A DNA stretch of 64,000 bases, taken from NCBI GenBank assembly GCA_016801885.1, contig CM028894.1, forward strand, positions 8,501,241-8,565,240, given 5' to 3'. Position 1 is the stretch's first letter, and the number at the start of each line of letters is the position of its first letter. Position numbers and translations under genes: made by a program. The stretch comes from Toxotes chatareus (Eukaryota > Chordata > Actinopteri > Toxotidae). The notes beneath the pieces were generated by a model. It saw only the letters and a list, made by a program, of their open reading frames with translations. It was not told the DNA's origin and did not search any database. Below, piece by piece: positions 1 to 10,944 of this stretch.

Positions 1-206
1 TTCATGTTACTGTAAGTGTATAAACAGAGAGAGTGGGGAAATAAATGTATTCAACATGTCAGCTTTTTTTTTTTTATTACACACACTTTAAATGCAGTAA
101 TTCATATGGAATTTCACACAGGTAAAGAAATTATAACCTTACATTCCATGAATAAATTTACGTTTAATAAACTCGGATGACACAGGAAAAGTAACACTGA
201 ACAATG

Positions 207-316
207 TTTTTTTTTTTTTTTTTTTTTAATCAAGAAAAATCAAAATCTCATGTGAACTGCTGCATTGGAACTGTATTTCAAATAAATAAATAAAATAAAA
301 TAAAATAAAATAAAAA
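207..316. repeat. poly-T run and (TAAAA)n tract
   Basis: A 21-base T run (207-227) is followed by an AAATA/TAAAA microsatellite at 281-316. Both are plain low-complexity DNA with no gene attached. Confidence 0.9.
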
Positions 317-350
317 TGTTGATATGTTAAATACTTGTTACCCCGATATA

Positions 351-368
351 GGGTTAGGGTTAGGGTTA
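351..368 (+). repeat. Three GGGTTA telomere-type hexamers
   Basis: Three perfect head-to-tail GGGTTA units. This is the vertebrate telomere hexamer, but three copies inside unique DNA is a minimal interstitial motif and no sign of a chromosome end. Confidence 0.85.
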
Positions 369-539
369 TAGACACGATGAGGAATCATTTAGTATCTGTT
401 TTGGGGAGATAGTGTTGAATTGATCAGCTCTTTGCCTGATTTGAGCTGTTTTTGATTGTATTTTTGCTCATGCGTGGGGAACAAGGGAGAAATAGCACTT
501 GTGAGCTAGTATTGGTTGTGTATGTGTGTTTTATATTGC

Positions 540-559
540 GTGTGTGTGTGTGTGTGTGT
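540..559 (+). repeat. (GT)10 microsatellite
   Basis: Perfect dinucleotide run of 20 bases. The short ORFs that cross it are products of the repeat. Confidence 0.9.
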
Positions 560-2583
560 TTTGTGGGTCATATGTTCACCCTGACCTACTCTCATCTCGA
601 TGAGGCTTGTTTATGCTTCATCGGCTGTGTTAAGTTTGCAGTTGAACTCTGGTCATGCCTTCAGAAAGCATTATATCAGACACACAAACACAATGCAAGG
701 GCAAAATGAACTGTTAAGGACACATACACAACCACTTCACCCATACACGCCCACATGTATCTATAAGAAAAACAGAATTATGACTGACAGGCAGGGAATA
801 GAGTGTGAGTGTCAGAGAGGAAGACAGTGACGGATTCAGGATTTAATGCTGCTGACTTGGAGACTGGTTGTCCAGAGATGCTGATTGACTGAGTGAAGAC
901 AGAGATAATGAGATAACATGAGCTAATGAACAGGAAGAAGAACCGGGGGTGAGGGGGGGCAAGAGCAAGAGACAGAAATGCAAGGGGACAGATTCATATG
1001 CAATGTGAGTGTATTATGTAAACTGCCATGATCAGATGAAACATGCATCGAATTATAATGACACAGGCACTTTCACTTGTTACACTACGTTGAACCATGA
1101 AATGCTCCACATGTTACGCAAATGACAAACATGTAGCCAGAATACAAAGACATTTAACATGAATTCATTGCAGTCTGTAACTAATATGATGATTCCAGCG
1201 TTTCCTTATGGCTCTTTGGGCCCAATATCTGCATATCAACTATACACACACACATGGAAAGACACACTCACACACACACACACAAACGTGACTTTGCTGG
1301 ACTGTAGTTAATCACTGAAAAATCTTGAGGCTTTTGAGGAAACAGATAGTGGAAGAACAAAGCAGAAAGAGATCCAGGCGGCTTTTGTCAGGACAGAGAA
1401 GGATTTGTGCTACAAGCCCATGTTACAGTTGCACAACAACAACATTGTACAACATTAAGCAGCACTGAGCTTGCAAAAAGACTGCACAGCAGAAGGAACT
1501 AACTGCTCATGAAATATAACTCAATTTCAAAGCGTTTGTGAGAGTATAGTGCAGAAAGGGTCAAGCAAACTGCCACATCGATAATTCTGGCTAAAGAGGA
1601 CTGTGCTCTTGTGTGGACTCCACACATACTGCACGCTCTATATACAGCCATATAATACCTTCAGGCTTATAAAGGAATGTATGCAGTATAATCATTGAAA
1701 ATAAACTCAGAAATTCTTATTTCAGTCATATTACTGACTCATCAATGTCCATAAATCTGCTTAGGAATCATAGAAAAAAGACGTTCCTTACAAGCTCAGA
1801 ACTTGCCTGAGAATCATCAAGTTTTAATGATTTCTCCAGTATCAAAGTAATTCAGTGATACTTGTCTGTACATCCATGGGTAACTGCTAACAGCTAACTC
1901 AGTGACTCCATGGGAGTGTGTGAGTTTGGTCTGTGGGGGACCCCACAGTGTCAGACTTTGAAAAGCCCCGGTTTCGAGAAAGCACTGTGCATGATGTTAC
2001 AGCATACAGTTGAAGGTGTTATTTCACTGCATGTAGTGTTGGCATCTGCAGCGTATTCCTATTTCTCCATGCATAATGTACTTTGTGTTGAGGATTTCTA
2101 AGGGTACCTAAGCATTAAATCCTATTTACTGTATGTTGGTATCCTATACTAAATGTATTGTATATTTAAATCTGGGAGAAAGAGAACAGAGGAGAAGCAA
2201 GAGCGAATTGAGTCTTCTGACAGGATTCATACAATTTGGAGATCATGTTCATATATTTTTTTTTTCTGAATCAGAACAAATGCTTTTATATTTACAGTGG
2301 AAGCACTGGGAATGTGCTCATAGCGCATTACTCACCTAGAGTATATGAGCTCGCACTCGGCAGCTGCCCAGTACTAGTCTGTACTTGCTTACTATTATCC
2401 ACTAAGTGGAAAGTTGAATAAATATTTTTTATGCTTTGAGAAAACCAAGGCATAGGTTGTACTAACAGGGATGCAACCTACTGTAAATGTGCAATGTGAA
2501 AGCTGCATAAACACAGATGATGATGGGAGACAGCAGGGCCCTCCCAATGTGATACTATTTTACTTCTTAAAACCTTTTCCTGT

Positions 2584-2586
<3 letters not shown>
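560..2586. other. Non-coding stretch, no gene seen
   Basis: Mostly unique AT-rich sequence. The only structure I see is a short (CA)n at 1,269-1,284. Open frames are under 90 codons and have no recognisable domain or codon signal. Confidence 0.6.

Positions 2587-2624
<38 letters not shown>
2587..2624 (+). repeat. (AG)19 microsatellite
   Basis: A perfect 38-base AG run, purine-only on the plus strand. Confidence 0.95.
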
Positions 2625-2629
<5 letters not shown>

Positions 2630-3320
2630 GTTTTGTGTGCACACAGGTAGTAATTTATCCCTGCAAGGACAAGCTGTGTTAATGTCTTTATACGTAAGTG
2701 CAGCACATCCAGCTGAGACTGTGATAAGGAGCAGATGTGTGGCGCTTTATTCTCAGCCATTCATCCATCAGGGGTTACTATCTGGAAGACTGGAGATGTA
2801 CGAAGAAGTGTGTTTGCGTGTGTGTGTTTGTGTAAGATGGAGCATCTGTGATATTCAAAATGTGTCTCAAAACGGACACATGTAATGCCCGAATCTCAGT
2901 AAAGGGGGACTTAGGGAAAGATGTGGTGAGAAAATATGAGCAGAAGAGAATAGAAAGAGACAGAGAGACAAATATGAGAAGGTGGTGCTCTGCTAATACA
3001 TGCGGAACATGGGAGACACAAATCTGGGGTGAATGGGAACAAAATAGAGTTAAGAGGGTAGAAACAGCCTCTGTGTTGCTTCTGATATTTACCCAGGCTA
3101 TTCATCATTAATCACACTTGGAGCAGATGACTATGAATGTTCCAAGCTCAGTTAATGGGCAGCAGAGTTTAGGAGAGTTCATTTTATGTGTGCACAGGCG
3201 CACGCTTGTGTGTGTGTGTGCAGTTCATGATATTGCAATGGCATAAATGCAGACTGGGCATTTAAATGTATACGTTTAAAGGAATAGTAAGACATTTGTG
3301 CTAAGCTAAGCTGTTGCTAG

Positions 3321-3356
3321 CATATATTATATATACTGCATATATTATATATACAT
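3321..3356 (+). repeat. 18-bp AT-rich tandem duplication
   Basis: Two adjacent 18-base units beginning CATATATTATATATAC, differing only in the last two bases. Confidence 0.8.
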
Positions 3357-3567
3357 GGCAGGGGCTATTGTGGCTTTGTTCTCTGTTATAGAGATTTGGG
3401 GAAACAAGGACTCAAAAACAACCTATATCTGTGAAATCAGTGTGAACCTCCTACAGCTTTCCAGATAAACAGCTTATACTTTAATGTCCCTGTCAGAGCA
3501 TCAGAGCCAAGCAGAACTTTCTTTCTGTGTTTTATATCATTGTAAAACAGTGATAAACTAAAAATAC

Positions 3568-3589
3568 ATTAATTAATGAGTTAATTAAT
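3568..3589. repeat. AT inverted repeat, 9-bp arms
   Basis: ATTAATTAA and TTAATTAAT are perfect complements separated by TGAG. The arms also contain TTAATTAA, a homeodomain-type core, but the composition alone makes such palindromes common. Confidence 0.75.
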
Positions 3590-4429
3590 AGTTTGAGCGA
3601 CGGCTGAGGAATTATTAGTAGGTGAATCATGACAGCATCCTGACGACGTCTTCCTCCTGTGGAGGAGTGAAAAAATTTTTCATTATGAATGATTTTTTCT
3701 TTCCCAGCTTCATTCTGAAGAGTTCTAATTTTTCCACCAAATTAAATGCAGTCATTTTTTTCTCCTGGTGTCACCATTGCCTCATGGCACAGGTGAAGCT
3801 TGGAAAAAGCCTAAAAAATAAACTTAAGTAAACAAAATGTTTCATCCAAAGCCCAAATAAATAAATTGGATGTTTGCATGCAGAAATCTGACAGTAGTTC
3901 TCTTCATCAGCAAGTGCAGGAGTTTAACTGCCCCAAAGATACAAGCACCACCAGATGAATATGTTCTTCCAAAATGAAATATCCCAGTAATTAACTTGGC
4001 AGCAGCATTAGTGCTGCAGTGTGAATAGACCCTCATTAACCTCCAGCGGACTGCAGATCAGATTCAAACTCCAACTGCTTTCACTTGAAAATACAAGAGT
4101 GTGGCCATGGTCCTGTAGTACATCAATTGAACAAGAGTGGCCTCTATCAGGCTTTTACCAGCTTGTGCAGTGATCTGTGAAGCAGATTTTAACTCGATTA
4201 GTGTGTTTTACACTTTGAGGTCTGCAAAAAAAAGTAGAGACTGGCTGATAGAACAGAGGAGAGTCGAGGAGAGAGATGGAGAATTCAGTGTAACAGCTGC
4301 GTCGTCTTATATCCTCTGTGAGGCAGCTGGCATTAGAGTTTCAGAGGAGGGAGAGATTTGTAAAACATGGACATTACAACAATGGCTGGAGCATAATCTG
4401 CCCAATCCCATTACTGGGACCATCCACAG
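3590..4429. other. Non-coding stretch, nothing recognised
   Basis: AT-rich unique sequence without tandem repeats, recognisable transposon ends or convincing splice-bounded frames. Confidence 0.5.
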
Positions 4430-4477
4430 ACACACACACACACACACACACACAGATGAAAGGAGGAAATCTGTCAC

Positions 4478-4510
<33 letters not shown>

Positions 4511-4628
4511 GATGTGGGAGGGGGAAAGGACTGGAGGAAGGAACACATGAAGAGCGGTGGGATGCTGTAGACAAAGTGACAGAGATGAAGGGTGTGTGGG
4601 GGTGTGTGTGTGTGTGTGTATGTGTGTG
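4430..4628. repeat. Compound CA / GT / GA microsatellite cluster
   Basis: (AC)n at 4,430-4,454 is followed by GT then GA runs at about 4,479-4,512 and GT again at 4,602-4,628. The plus strand switches from CA-rich to GT-rich, so the two blocks are partly complementary and could pair. The overlapping ORFs of 75-137 codons translate the dinucleotides and are not genes. Confidence 0.9.
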
Positions 4629-6931
4629 CACCGTACATGTGCGTATGTGAAAGGAGAACGTCAACGATCTCTGCTGCATAGCACGGCAACATTGCAGGTG
4701 TCAGCATCTCAGGTCTGTGTGAAACACAGGCAGTTCAACAAAGACTGTGTTCTAAAGAAAAACAGCCATGCAGCATGTTATTGATTGTCTGCGTGTATCC
4801 AGCTACTGGATGACAAGCTGCAGCGGTGGTGTGCTACTCAGTAGCATTGCCAAGTGGTCCAAACCACTGCGAAATGTTGTGTAGATGTTTTGTTTTTTGG
4901 CATGATGGTTGATCAGTTTCTTAACTAATTTAACACAATCATCAGGTACTTACTTAGTTATTTGACCAATTATGTACAAAAAATAATTTTATATTTACCT
5001 TACTGTAAATAATACTGTGTGTATTAGCATAGCTTATGGACATTTATGAATAAATAGTGGAGAGACTTTTGTCCAGGGCTTCTTGGCAGTCTGCCTTCAT
5101 GTTTTCACCAAGACAGTGAATCCTCCTTTAATGTGACTTGGTAAAAAGGAAAAAATGCTCTACAACTGCCATTTGAGAACCACTGTTGTGGCTCATTGGG
5201 CTAAAATTGAGTTCTGATTTACAAAATATGCAGTACAACATCTGATACTGTGGTTCAGCATATAAGAATAAAGTGTTTCTTGATTTTTCTTTTTTGCCAC
5301 TATAAACCTGTGTTACATTATTCTGTGGCCTGGATGGAAGTGTACCTCTCACAGCATAACAGGATTACCAAATAGTCAGAGGGTCAGAAGTTGTGAGTTG
5401 AAGCACCCCGCTCCCCAGGAGCAAATTTAAGCAATTTCCCTGCGGAGGTCAATAAGATTTTTCTGATTCTGAAAATATCAGAGCATTGACAAGCCTGGCT
5501 AAGAGGAAATTGAAATGATCTCAGACAGGCTAAGGTGTTACAGTCAGTAGCCCAGAGGAATGAACTATTACGCAGACTCTTGTAGATTGTGGATCCAATC
5601 ATCAGTGTTCATCTTGAATCTTTTTTTTTTTTTTTCTTGAGCTGGCATCCAGGGGGGAAAACATCTTTAAGACTTCTCTTATTGCAGTCAACAGATACAA
5701 TAAGTTGTTGTGGTTATAGCTTTGATACCTGACTTTATATTCAATAACTGTAAAGCCAGCATCCAGAGAGGAAACTGGAAAACTCTTGTTGAGTAAGTTA
5801 AGTGATACTTGGTGGGCCGTTTAATCACAGATGGTGATGGTGTACCATCCTCTGCTGTGCTTTACTGTTCACCAGCTTATTAACAAAGCTGTTCTCAACA
5901 ACAACATGGAACGTGTTCTTGGGCAGGGATGGGGAGGACTACTTTTAGTGTCTGTCATCTTATTAATAGTATAGTATATAGAGTGTTCTTTCTACTGATA
6001 ACAAAGATGTACATCCACATGGGATGTCGGAGGAAGGAGACAAAGGAACCTTTGTATTTCACAGTAAAAGGCTCGTCTTTCCTGTATGCCATCCTTTTGA
6101 TACTAACGTCAGATTATGTAGGAGTGCTTGGAGTCACAAAGACGTGACCATGTGTTACTGAGTGAGAGCACGGGGATAAACTTTAGACCTTGAGCACATC
6201 AAATACAACCTCATCCTAATGAGCTCTCTGCAGATGATGAATGTTCGGTGCAGGCACAAGTTTGCTAAAAGAAGCAGTGGTGAGGGTAACATACAAAAAA
6301 AATGTGATGCATTTGCGTTTTCTAGTCAGAGTGCAGTACATGTTTTAGTTTAATGTTAAACATAATAGTGTGCTTTGAGTATCTTTGTACTTTCCGCAGG
6401 GGGTGGCCAGATTGTAATGAGAGTTTTAATTAATTTGATTAAATGAGCTTCACTGCGTTAAAGTGCCTAAGATTAATAATGTGTGATTTACAACATAACA
6501 TACTGTCCATTTGGGTTTAAGTACACAGGGCTTCATACTGTCTGTGCAGCCCTCAGTGATAGTTTCAGAATCAAAAGGTCTTTTACACACACACACACAA
6601 AAAAAATGTAAGACAGAAAAAGTAAATAAAATGAAAAGGACCTGATAAAGAGACGGATTTTTCAGGACCATCAAGCGTGCAGCGCTGAGAGTTGGCAGCT
6701 TCAGTGATGTAAACAAATGCAAACAAAATGTACATAATGACTGCACTTGGGTGATCATCTGAATCTGATCTGTCAACAACGTCAGCAGCAACTCAGACAC
6801 CGTCCCTGTCATCAAGGTCGACATGTATTTATAAAATGATTCATTTTAGCTAGTTAGTTCTTTTCATGGACACGGGAAGCTGATATGTGAATATGTGTAG
6901 CATTTAAAGAAAAGCAGACTGATCCACCATA
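4629..6931. other. Non-coding stretch with one retroposon-like tail
   Basis: Unique AT-rich sequence apart from the motif annotated at 5,433-5,472, a T run near 5,622 and a short CA run near 6,585. No gene is visible. Confidence 0.5.
5433..5472 (+). mobile_element. LINE/SINE 3'-tail-like motif
   Basis: The phrase AATTTCCCTGCGGAGGTCAA, then AATAAGATTTTTCTGATTCTG, resembles the 3' end of fish non-LTR elements (aatttccc...ggggatcaataaagt...). Only the tail is recognisable and no reverse-transcriptase frame is present. The resemblance is from memory and family assignment is uncertain. Confidence 0.4.
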
Positions 6932-7278
6932 CAGCTGTAAGCAGAACTTTGGTCACCCCCAGGTGAATTGCTTATTTTTGTTTGATTTCTGAAGTACTCA
7001 GGATTTGAAGTGATTGGCAAGGAAGAGTGGGTGAAAATTCCTAAATCAAGAACAGAAAGGCTCTTAGTTGGCTACAAAAAGCATTTGCAAGCTGTGCCAA
7101 ACTTTTGCACGTGCCACAATTACTGTTCTTTTTCTATTATGAATGAATGATTTAACATTTGAAAAAAAAATTTTTTTAATTGTCTGTTTGCAGCAGGGGT
7201 TTTATTTACTTCTTCTCTCTTCGCAATTCAACAAAAATGTAATTCGCCCAGGTGTGCCCAAACTTTGGTATACAGCTG
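6932..7278 (+). mobile_element. Tc1/mariner-type element remnant with terminal inverted repeats
   Basis: A 347-bp internally deleted element. The left end CAGCTGTAAGCAGAACTTTG and the reverse complement of the right end, CAGCTGTATACCAAAGTTTG, form an imperfect terminal inverted repeat of about 30 bp. The left flank has the TA expected of a Tc1/mariner target site; the right flank reads TG, one change away. The right end contains GTGCCCAAACTTTGG, typical of a widespread fish Tc1-like family. Near 7,025-7,105 a plus-strand frame carries residues resembling the transposase C-terminus (ERLLVGYKKHLQAV). Most of the transposase is absent, so the copy cannot move by itself. Confidence 0.75.
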
Positions 7279-8590
7279 TGCGAGTAACACAGAATTGTCT
7301 TGCATACAGTCAGGGACCACAGGAAGTCAAGTCCACCAAACACAAGCACCAGTGCAGTCTCAGAGCCATGTGTCATTTTTAATTGACATAGCTTCTGCAA
7401 CCACCTCTTTAAAAAAAAAAACAAAAAAAAAAAACCCTCACCTTTCTCTCCCCTCTGTCTCATTATGAACTTCATGGCTTACTCCCACTGCCAATCCAGC
7501 ATATTGTAAAAGCACATTATTTTAATTAAGAAAACTCTAATACCTAAACTTTTTTTTTTAAATGAAGTGTAACCTCTGTCCTGCTTTCGTTAACCTCAGT
7601 AAGCCCTGACTTTCCCTACTTTGCAATCATAAAACATATTGCAGAATTTTTAGACATTTTTGAGTGGAGTCTGGACCACATGTGTAGTTAGACTTTAACA
7701 AAGCACGTGTAAGGAGGTAAAGATACTAACAGGCATGAGTTATTTATTTTGCAGTGTCATTCCATGCAAAGCTTTGTACCGAGTACTGAACTTGAATATA
7801 ATTGGACTCAAACCATGGCTCAAAATCGTCGCAGTCATAAACACAAACATCCATTCTTAACATGTGCTTTGTGCTTGCACTTGTGCAGTCTTGCCTGGGA
7901 GTGAGCGCTTGATGTTTCACTCAGGCCAAGAAAGTCCTTTTTAACCTCACAGGTATCTGCTTCCCTGCCTGACCTGAATTTGCCATTTGATGCCTCCTGC
8001 TTTTCTAGTGGATAAACATTTTAAGGTTATGGCTTTGTCTTTACAGTGCTAGGCCACTGTATTTTTAAAAATCTGTTACACACACAGTCTTTGTAGTGTG
8101 GCTGCAGCTGCTATTTACATCCCTCTCTGAAATCGGTTACAATGTGCTTCTTGCGTCTGAAAACTCCTCAGACACTTGCTCTTTGTGGATATTAGCCATG
8201 ATGCTTCACCACCCTGTCTAATGGTATTCTATGAGAAGTTATGGTTTTTACCCCAGACAAGTCCCTAGCCTCCAATAAAACTCCTGACCAAGCAAGACCT
8301 AATTACAACGTAGTCGCTGCTCTGCTCCCTCTGGAGACGCTGCAGAAAAGCTACCCTGCTGTTTGTCCTGTGTGTGTGAAAACATTTCAGTGTTTGTTGT
8401 ATGTGCGCCCGAATCTCATTAGCTATTCACTGGCTTGTATGGATAGTTGCTGTGTGTGTGTGTGTGCGTGTTTGTGTCTGCAGGTTTATATACTCTCAAT
8501 TTGTGTGTTTGTGCATAACAAGCATGACAGCCGTCGTGGAAAATGGTCAGTTTTAGTAATTAGCAGAAATATTAAAGCGTCTCCACCAAT
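7279..8590. other. Non-coding stretch, nothing recognised
   Basis: Contains A/T homopolymers near 7,410-7,435 and 7,550-7,560 and a short GT run near 8,450-8,470. No repeat family or gene is recognised. Confidence 0.5.
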
Positions 8591-8838
8591 TTTACTTTGC
8601 TGCTTTACTTTCATTATCCTCCATCACTGTCCCTCTATCCTTCTCACCGTTCTCCTTTTTGTCTTTTCTCCTCTATCTTGTCTATCTTTACTGGCTATTT
8701 ATCTTTATGTCCTTCTGTTCTCTTTCTCCTTCTTGGCCTCTCTACATCCACATTTGTCTCTTTTCATCGTTTCCTTTATCTTGCCCTCTATTCCTTCTCC
8801 TCCCTCCTCCTTTCTCCTTCTCCTCTCTTCTCTAATTG
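8591..8838 (+). repeat. Polypyrimidine tract
   Basis: About 250 bases made almost entirely of C and T on the plus strand, with short CTCC/TTCTC motifs, probably a decayed microsatellite. The low purine content removes stop codons, which explains the 202-codon open frame at 8,241-8,849. That frame translates to Leu/Ser/Phe-rich sequence with no domain. Confidence 0.8.
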
Positions 8839-9815
8839 ACCAAGGCTGAGGAAAAATCCATTACACCATGACAGACTTTCTGAAGGAGGAGTAGCTTAGA
8901 CGAAAATGTCAAACCCGGTGTTGTATATACTTTGCATCAAACCGTCCTACATGCCATTACAGGATAGCTCGTGTTCATCTGATGCGAGAGTTCAAATAGT
9001 TAAAATGTTTTGCCAATCTTCAAAGCACCATTAAGCCCATTAATGACCTTCAAAGCAGAAAGTGTCATTTAAAGGGAAGAGGAGTGGTGAGAAGCACTTT
9101 GCATGTGTGAATACACGCATGCAAGCTTTTTAGTGTGTCACAGTGCCTCTGAATTCACCTCACTGCATCTACGGTATGTATAGGGTTTATAAAGGGGCTC
9201 TCTGTAAGTGGATGCAAATATAGCTGTTGCACTTTTTAATGGCTTTCTCCCACAACAGCATGTGGAGGTGGAGGCGTCAGTAATAAGGGTCCATTTACTA
9301 GATTTTTAGCAATTCAGATCGAATTGAAAACTCCGGAAGAAGCAAGTAACTCGACCTCGTGTTAAGATATTTTGTCAAACTGCTCGTTTAACATTAGGGA
9401 ACGACTGCAGTCATGGGTCAACAAATTCCCACACTTTACTGACCCATTCAACCTGACCTCCTCCCTAAGAGATTCTGTGACAGTATAACAGTGTTACACT
9501 GCTTCTGCCTTTCCTGCGTCCATGACAGGTCACTAGTCCGGAAAGTTTGAACATTTTAAGGAAGCATGCTCACTTCGTGCGGTGAGTGGCTATGTGTGTG
9601 GAGGAGAGGAACTAAGCAGGGTTTTAAGCTTTCATTTTTCAGTCTTCACCCAACTCCTGTCATTTCTTTACTACCTTAATTCTAACTTTAGCTTCTTTGT
9701 TGTCCTCACAATCCAAAATGTCCACATTACAGCCTCACATACACATAAGATGATCACCATTTACTCTGTTACCAGTGTAGAACCATTTCAGCTCTTGTGA
9801 GTACTTTTATTACAG

Positions 9816-9818
<3 letters not shown>
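8839..9818. other. Non-coding stretch, nothing recognised
   Basis: Unique sequence without tandem repeats or recognisable element ends. Confidence 0.5.

Positions 9819-9849
<31 letters not shown>
9819..9849 (+). repeat. (TG)n microsatellite
   Basis: Perfect run of about 31 bases. Confidence 0.95.
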
Positions 9850-9851
<2 letters not shown>

Positions 9852-9961
9852 TGCATGCCAGATCGCATCAATGAACCACCCACACTGCAGGCACAGTGAG
9901 ATTGGAGTATGAGACCACGCTTTGCTTCCAACACATTTATAATTCAACATACTGTCACAGT

Positions 9962-10209
9962 TCCACTCATTGCTCCCCTCTTTCTTTCCCACTCCCATCT
10001 TCTCTTATCTCCTCTTGTCTCACCTGTATCTCATTTTACCTCTCCCACTACTTCTTCAAGCCTTCTCTCTTTCCAACAACCATCCATCTCGCCCCTCACA
10101 CCCTTTCTCATCCTTTCCTCCTACTCGCTCTTTTTCATTTGCCTTGCCAACCCTTTGCCTATCTCAACCTTTTTCTTATTTTCTCTTACCCCCCCCCGCA
10201 CCCCCACCC
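9962..10209 (+). repeat. Polypyrimidine tract ending in C-runs (G4 motif on minus strand)
   Basis: A 250-base C/T-rich stretch that ends with nine C (10,189-10,197), five C and three C, separated by one to three bases. On the minus strand this reads GGG, GGGGG and a G9 run with loops T and TGC, which satisfies a four-tract G-quadruplex pattern if the G9 run supplies two tracts. Confidence 0.75.
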
Positions 10210-10457
10210 GATAATATTATTTCCTGGAGCAAGAGATGGCATTAGCCAGTCCATATGCTTCAGCACCGACATGCAATATGTTGGCACATGACAAGATTGT
10301 GTCCCTCTCCGCAAGAGAGAGAGTGAGAGCAGGCGAACATCATCATCAACGCCATTCACCAGCCAATAGTGACAAGAAGCCACATGATAAACACTCTAAA
10401 AACTATTCGCCCTCTCATCCCTTACATGACTCCTTTATTTATATATATACATTTATT

Positions 10458-10488
10458 TTGTCAGTGTGCGTCTGCCACATTTTGATAT
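10458..10488 (+). repeat. 31-bp direct repeat, copy 1
   Basis: Core GTCTGCCACATTTTGATAT preceded by TTGTCAGTGTGC. It matches 30 of 31 bases with 10,914-10,944. Flanking sequence does not align. Confidence 0.85.
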
Positions 10489-10609
10489 ATACATAAATAT
10501 ATTGTGTATATATTATGCTTTGTGCATCCATCTTTTATGACCTGTACTTGAGTAACTCAATTTACATATCATATTGATTAGCCCAAAGTCTCAAGGGATT
10601 ACATGTTTA

Positions 10610-10880
10610 CTGTTCCCGTTTGTTTTTTTTTCTTTGCAGGCTGCCTCCCACTCACACTTTCTGGCTGTCTTCTTTTCAGCCTCAATGTATCATTTTCCCT
10701 CATTGTTCTTGTCATTCTCTTATTGTTTTATCTTCCTTCAACATTTTTGTCGTTCAGTTTTTAATTCCCGCTGTCTTTCTTTGTTGGTTGTTTGGATTGC
10801 CATTTCCCTTTCTTGTCCTCTCTGTTCTTTCATCCTCCTCTGCAATATTCTGTCGCTCTTATCCACACCAGCTTGCTCTC
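10610..10880 (+). repeat. Pyrimidine-rich tract
   Basis: C/T-biased sequence that makes several frames appear open (131 codons at 10,574-10,969). No motif periodicity remains. I treat it as low-complexity DNA. Confidence 0.6.
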
Positions 10881-10913
10881 CAAAGCTGAGTTTCATATCC
10901 CATCATTTTCTTA

Positions 10914-10944
10914 TTGTCAGTGTGTGTCTGCCACATTTTGATAT
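10914..10944 (+). repeat. 31-bp direct repeat, copy 2
   Basis: Second copy of the repeat at 10,458-10,488, 456 bp downstream in the same orientation, with one C-to-T difference. Confidence 0.85.

Noticed and set aside
351..368. Telomere end or ancient fusion point
   Set aside because: Only three hexamers with unique DNA on both sides.
4137..4679. ORFs of 75-137 codons on both strands
   Set aside because: They translate the compound CA/GT/GA microsatellite.
8241..8849. Longest open frame in the window (202 codons, plus strand)
   Set aside because: It runs through a polypyrimidine tract that lacks purines and so lacks stops. The product is Leu/Ser/Phe-rich with no domain, and no splice or codon signal supports it.
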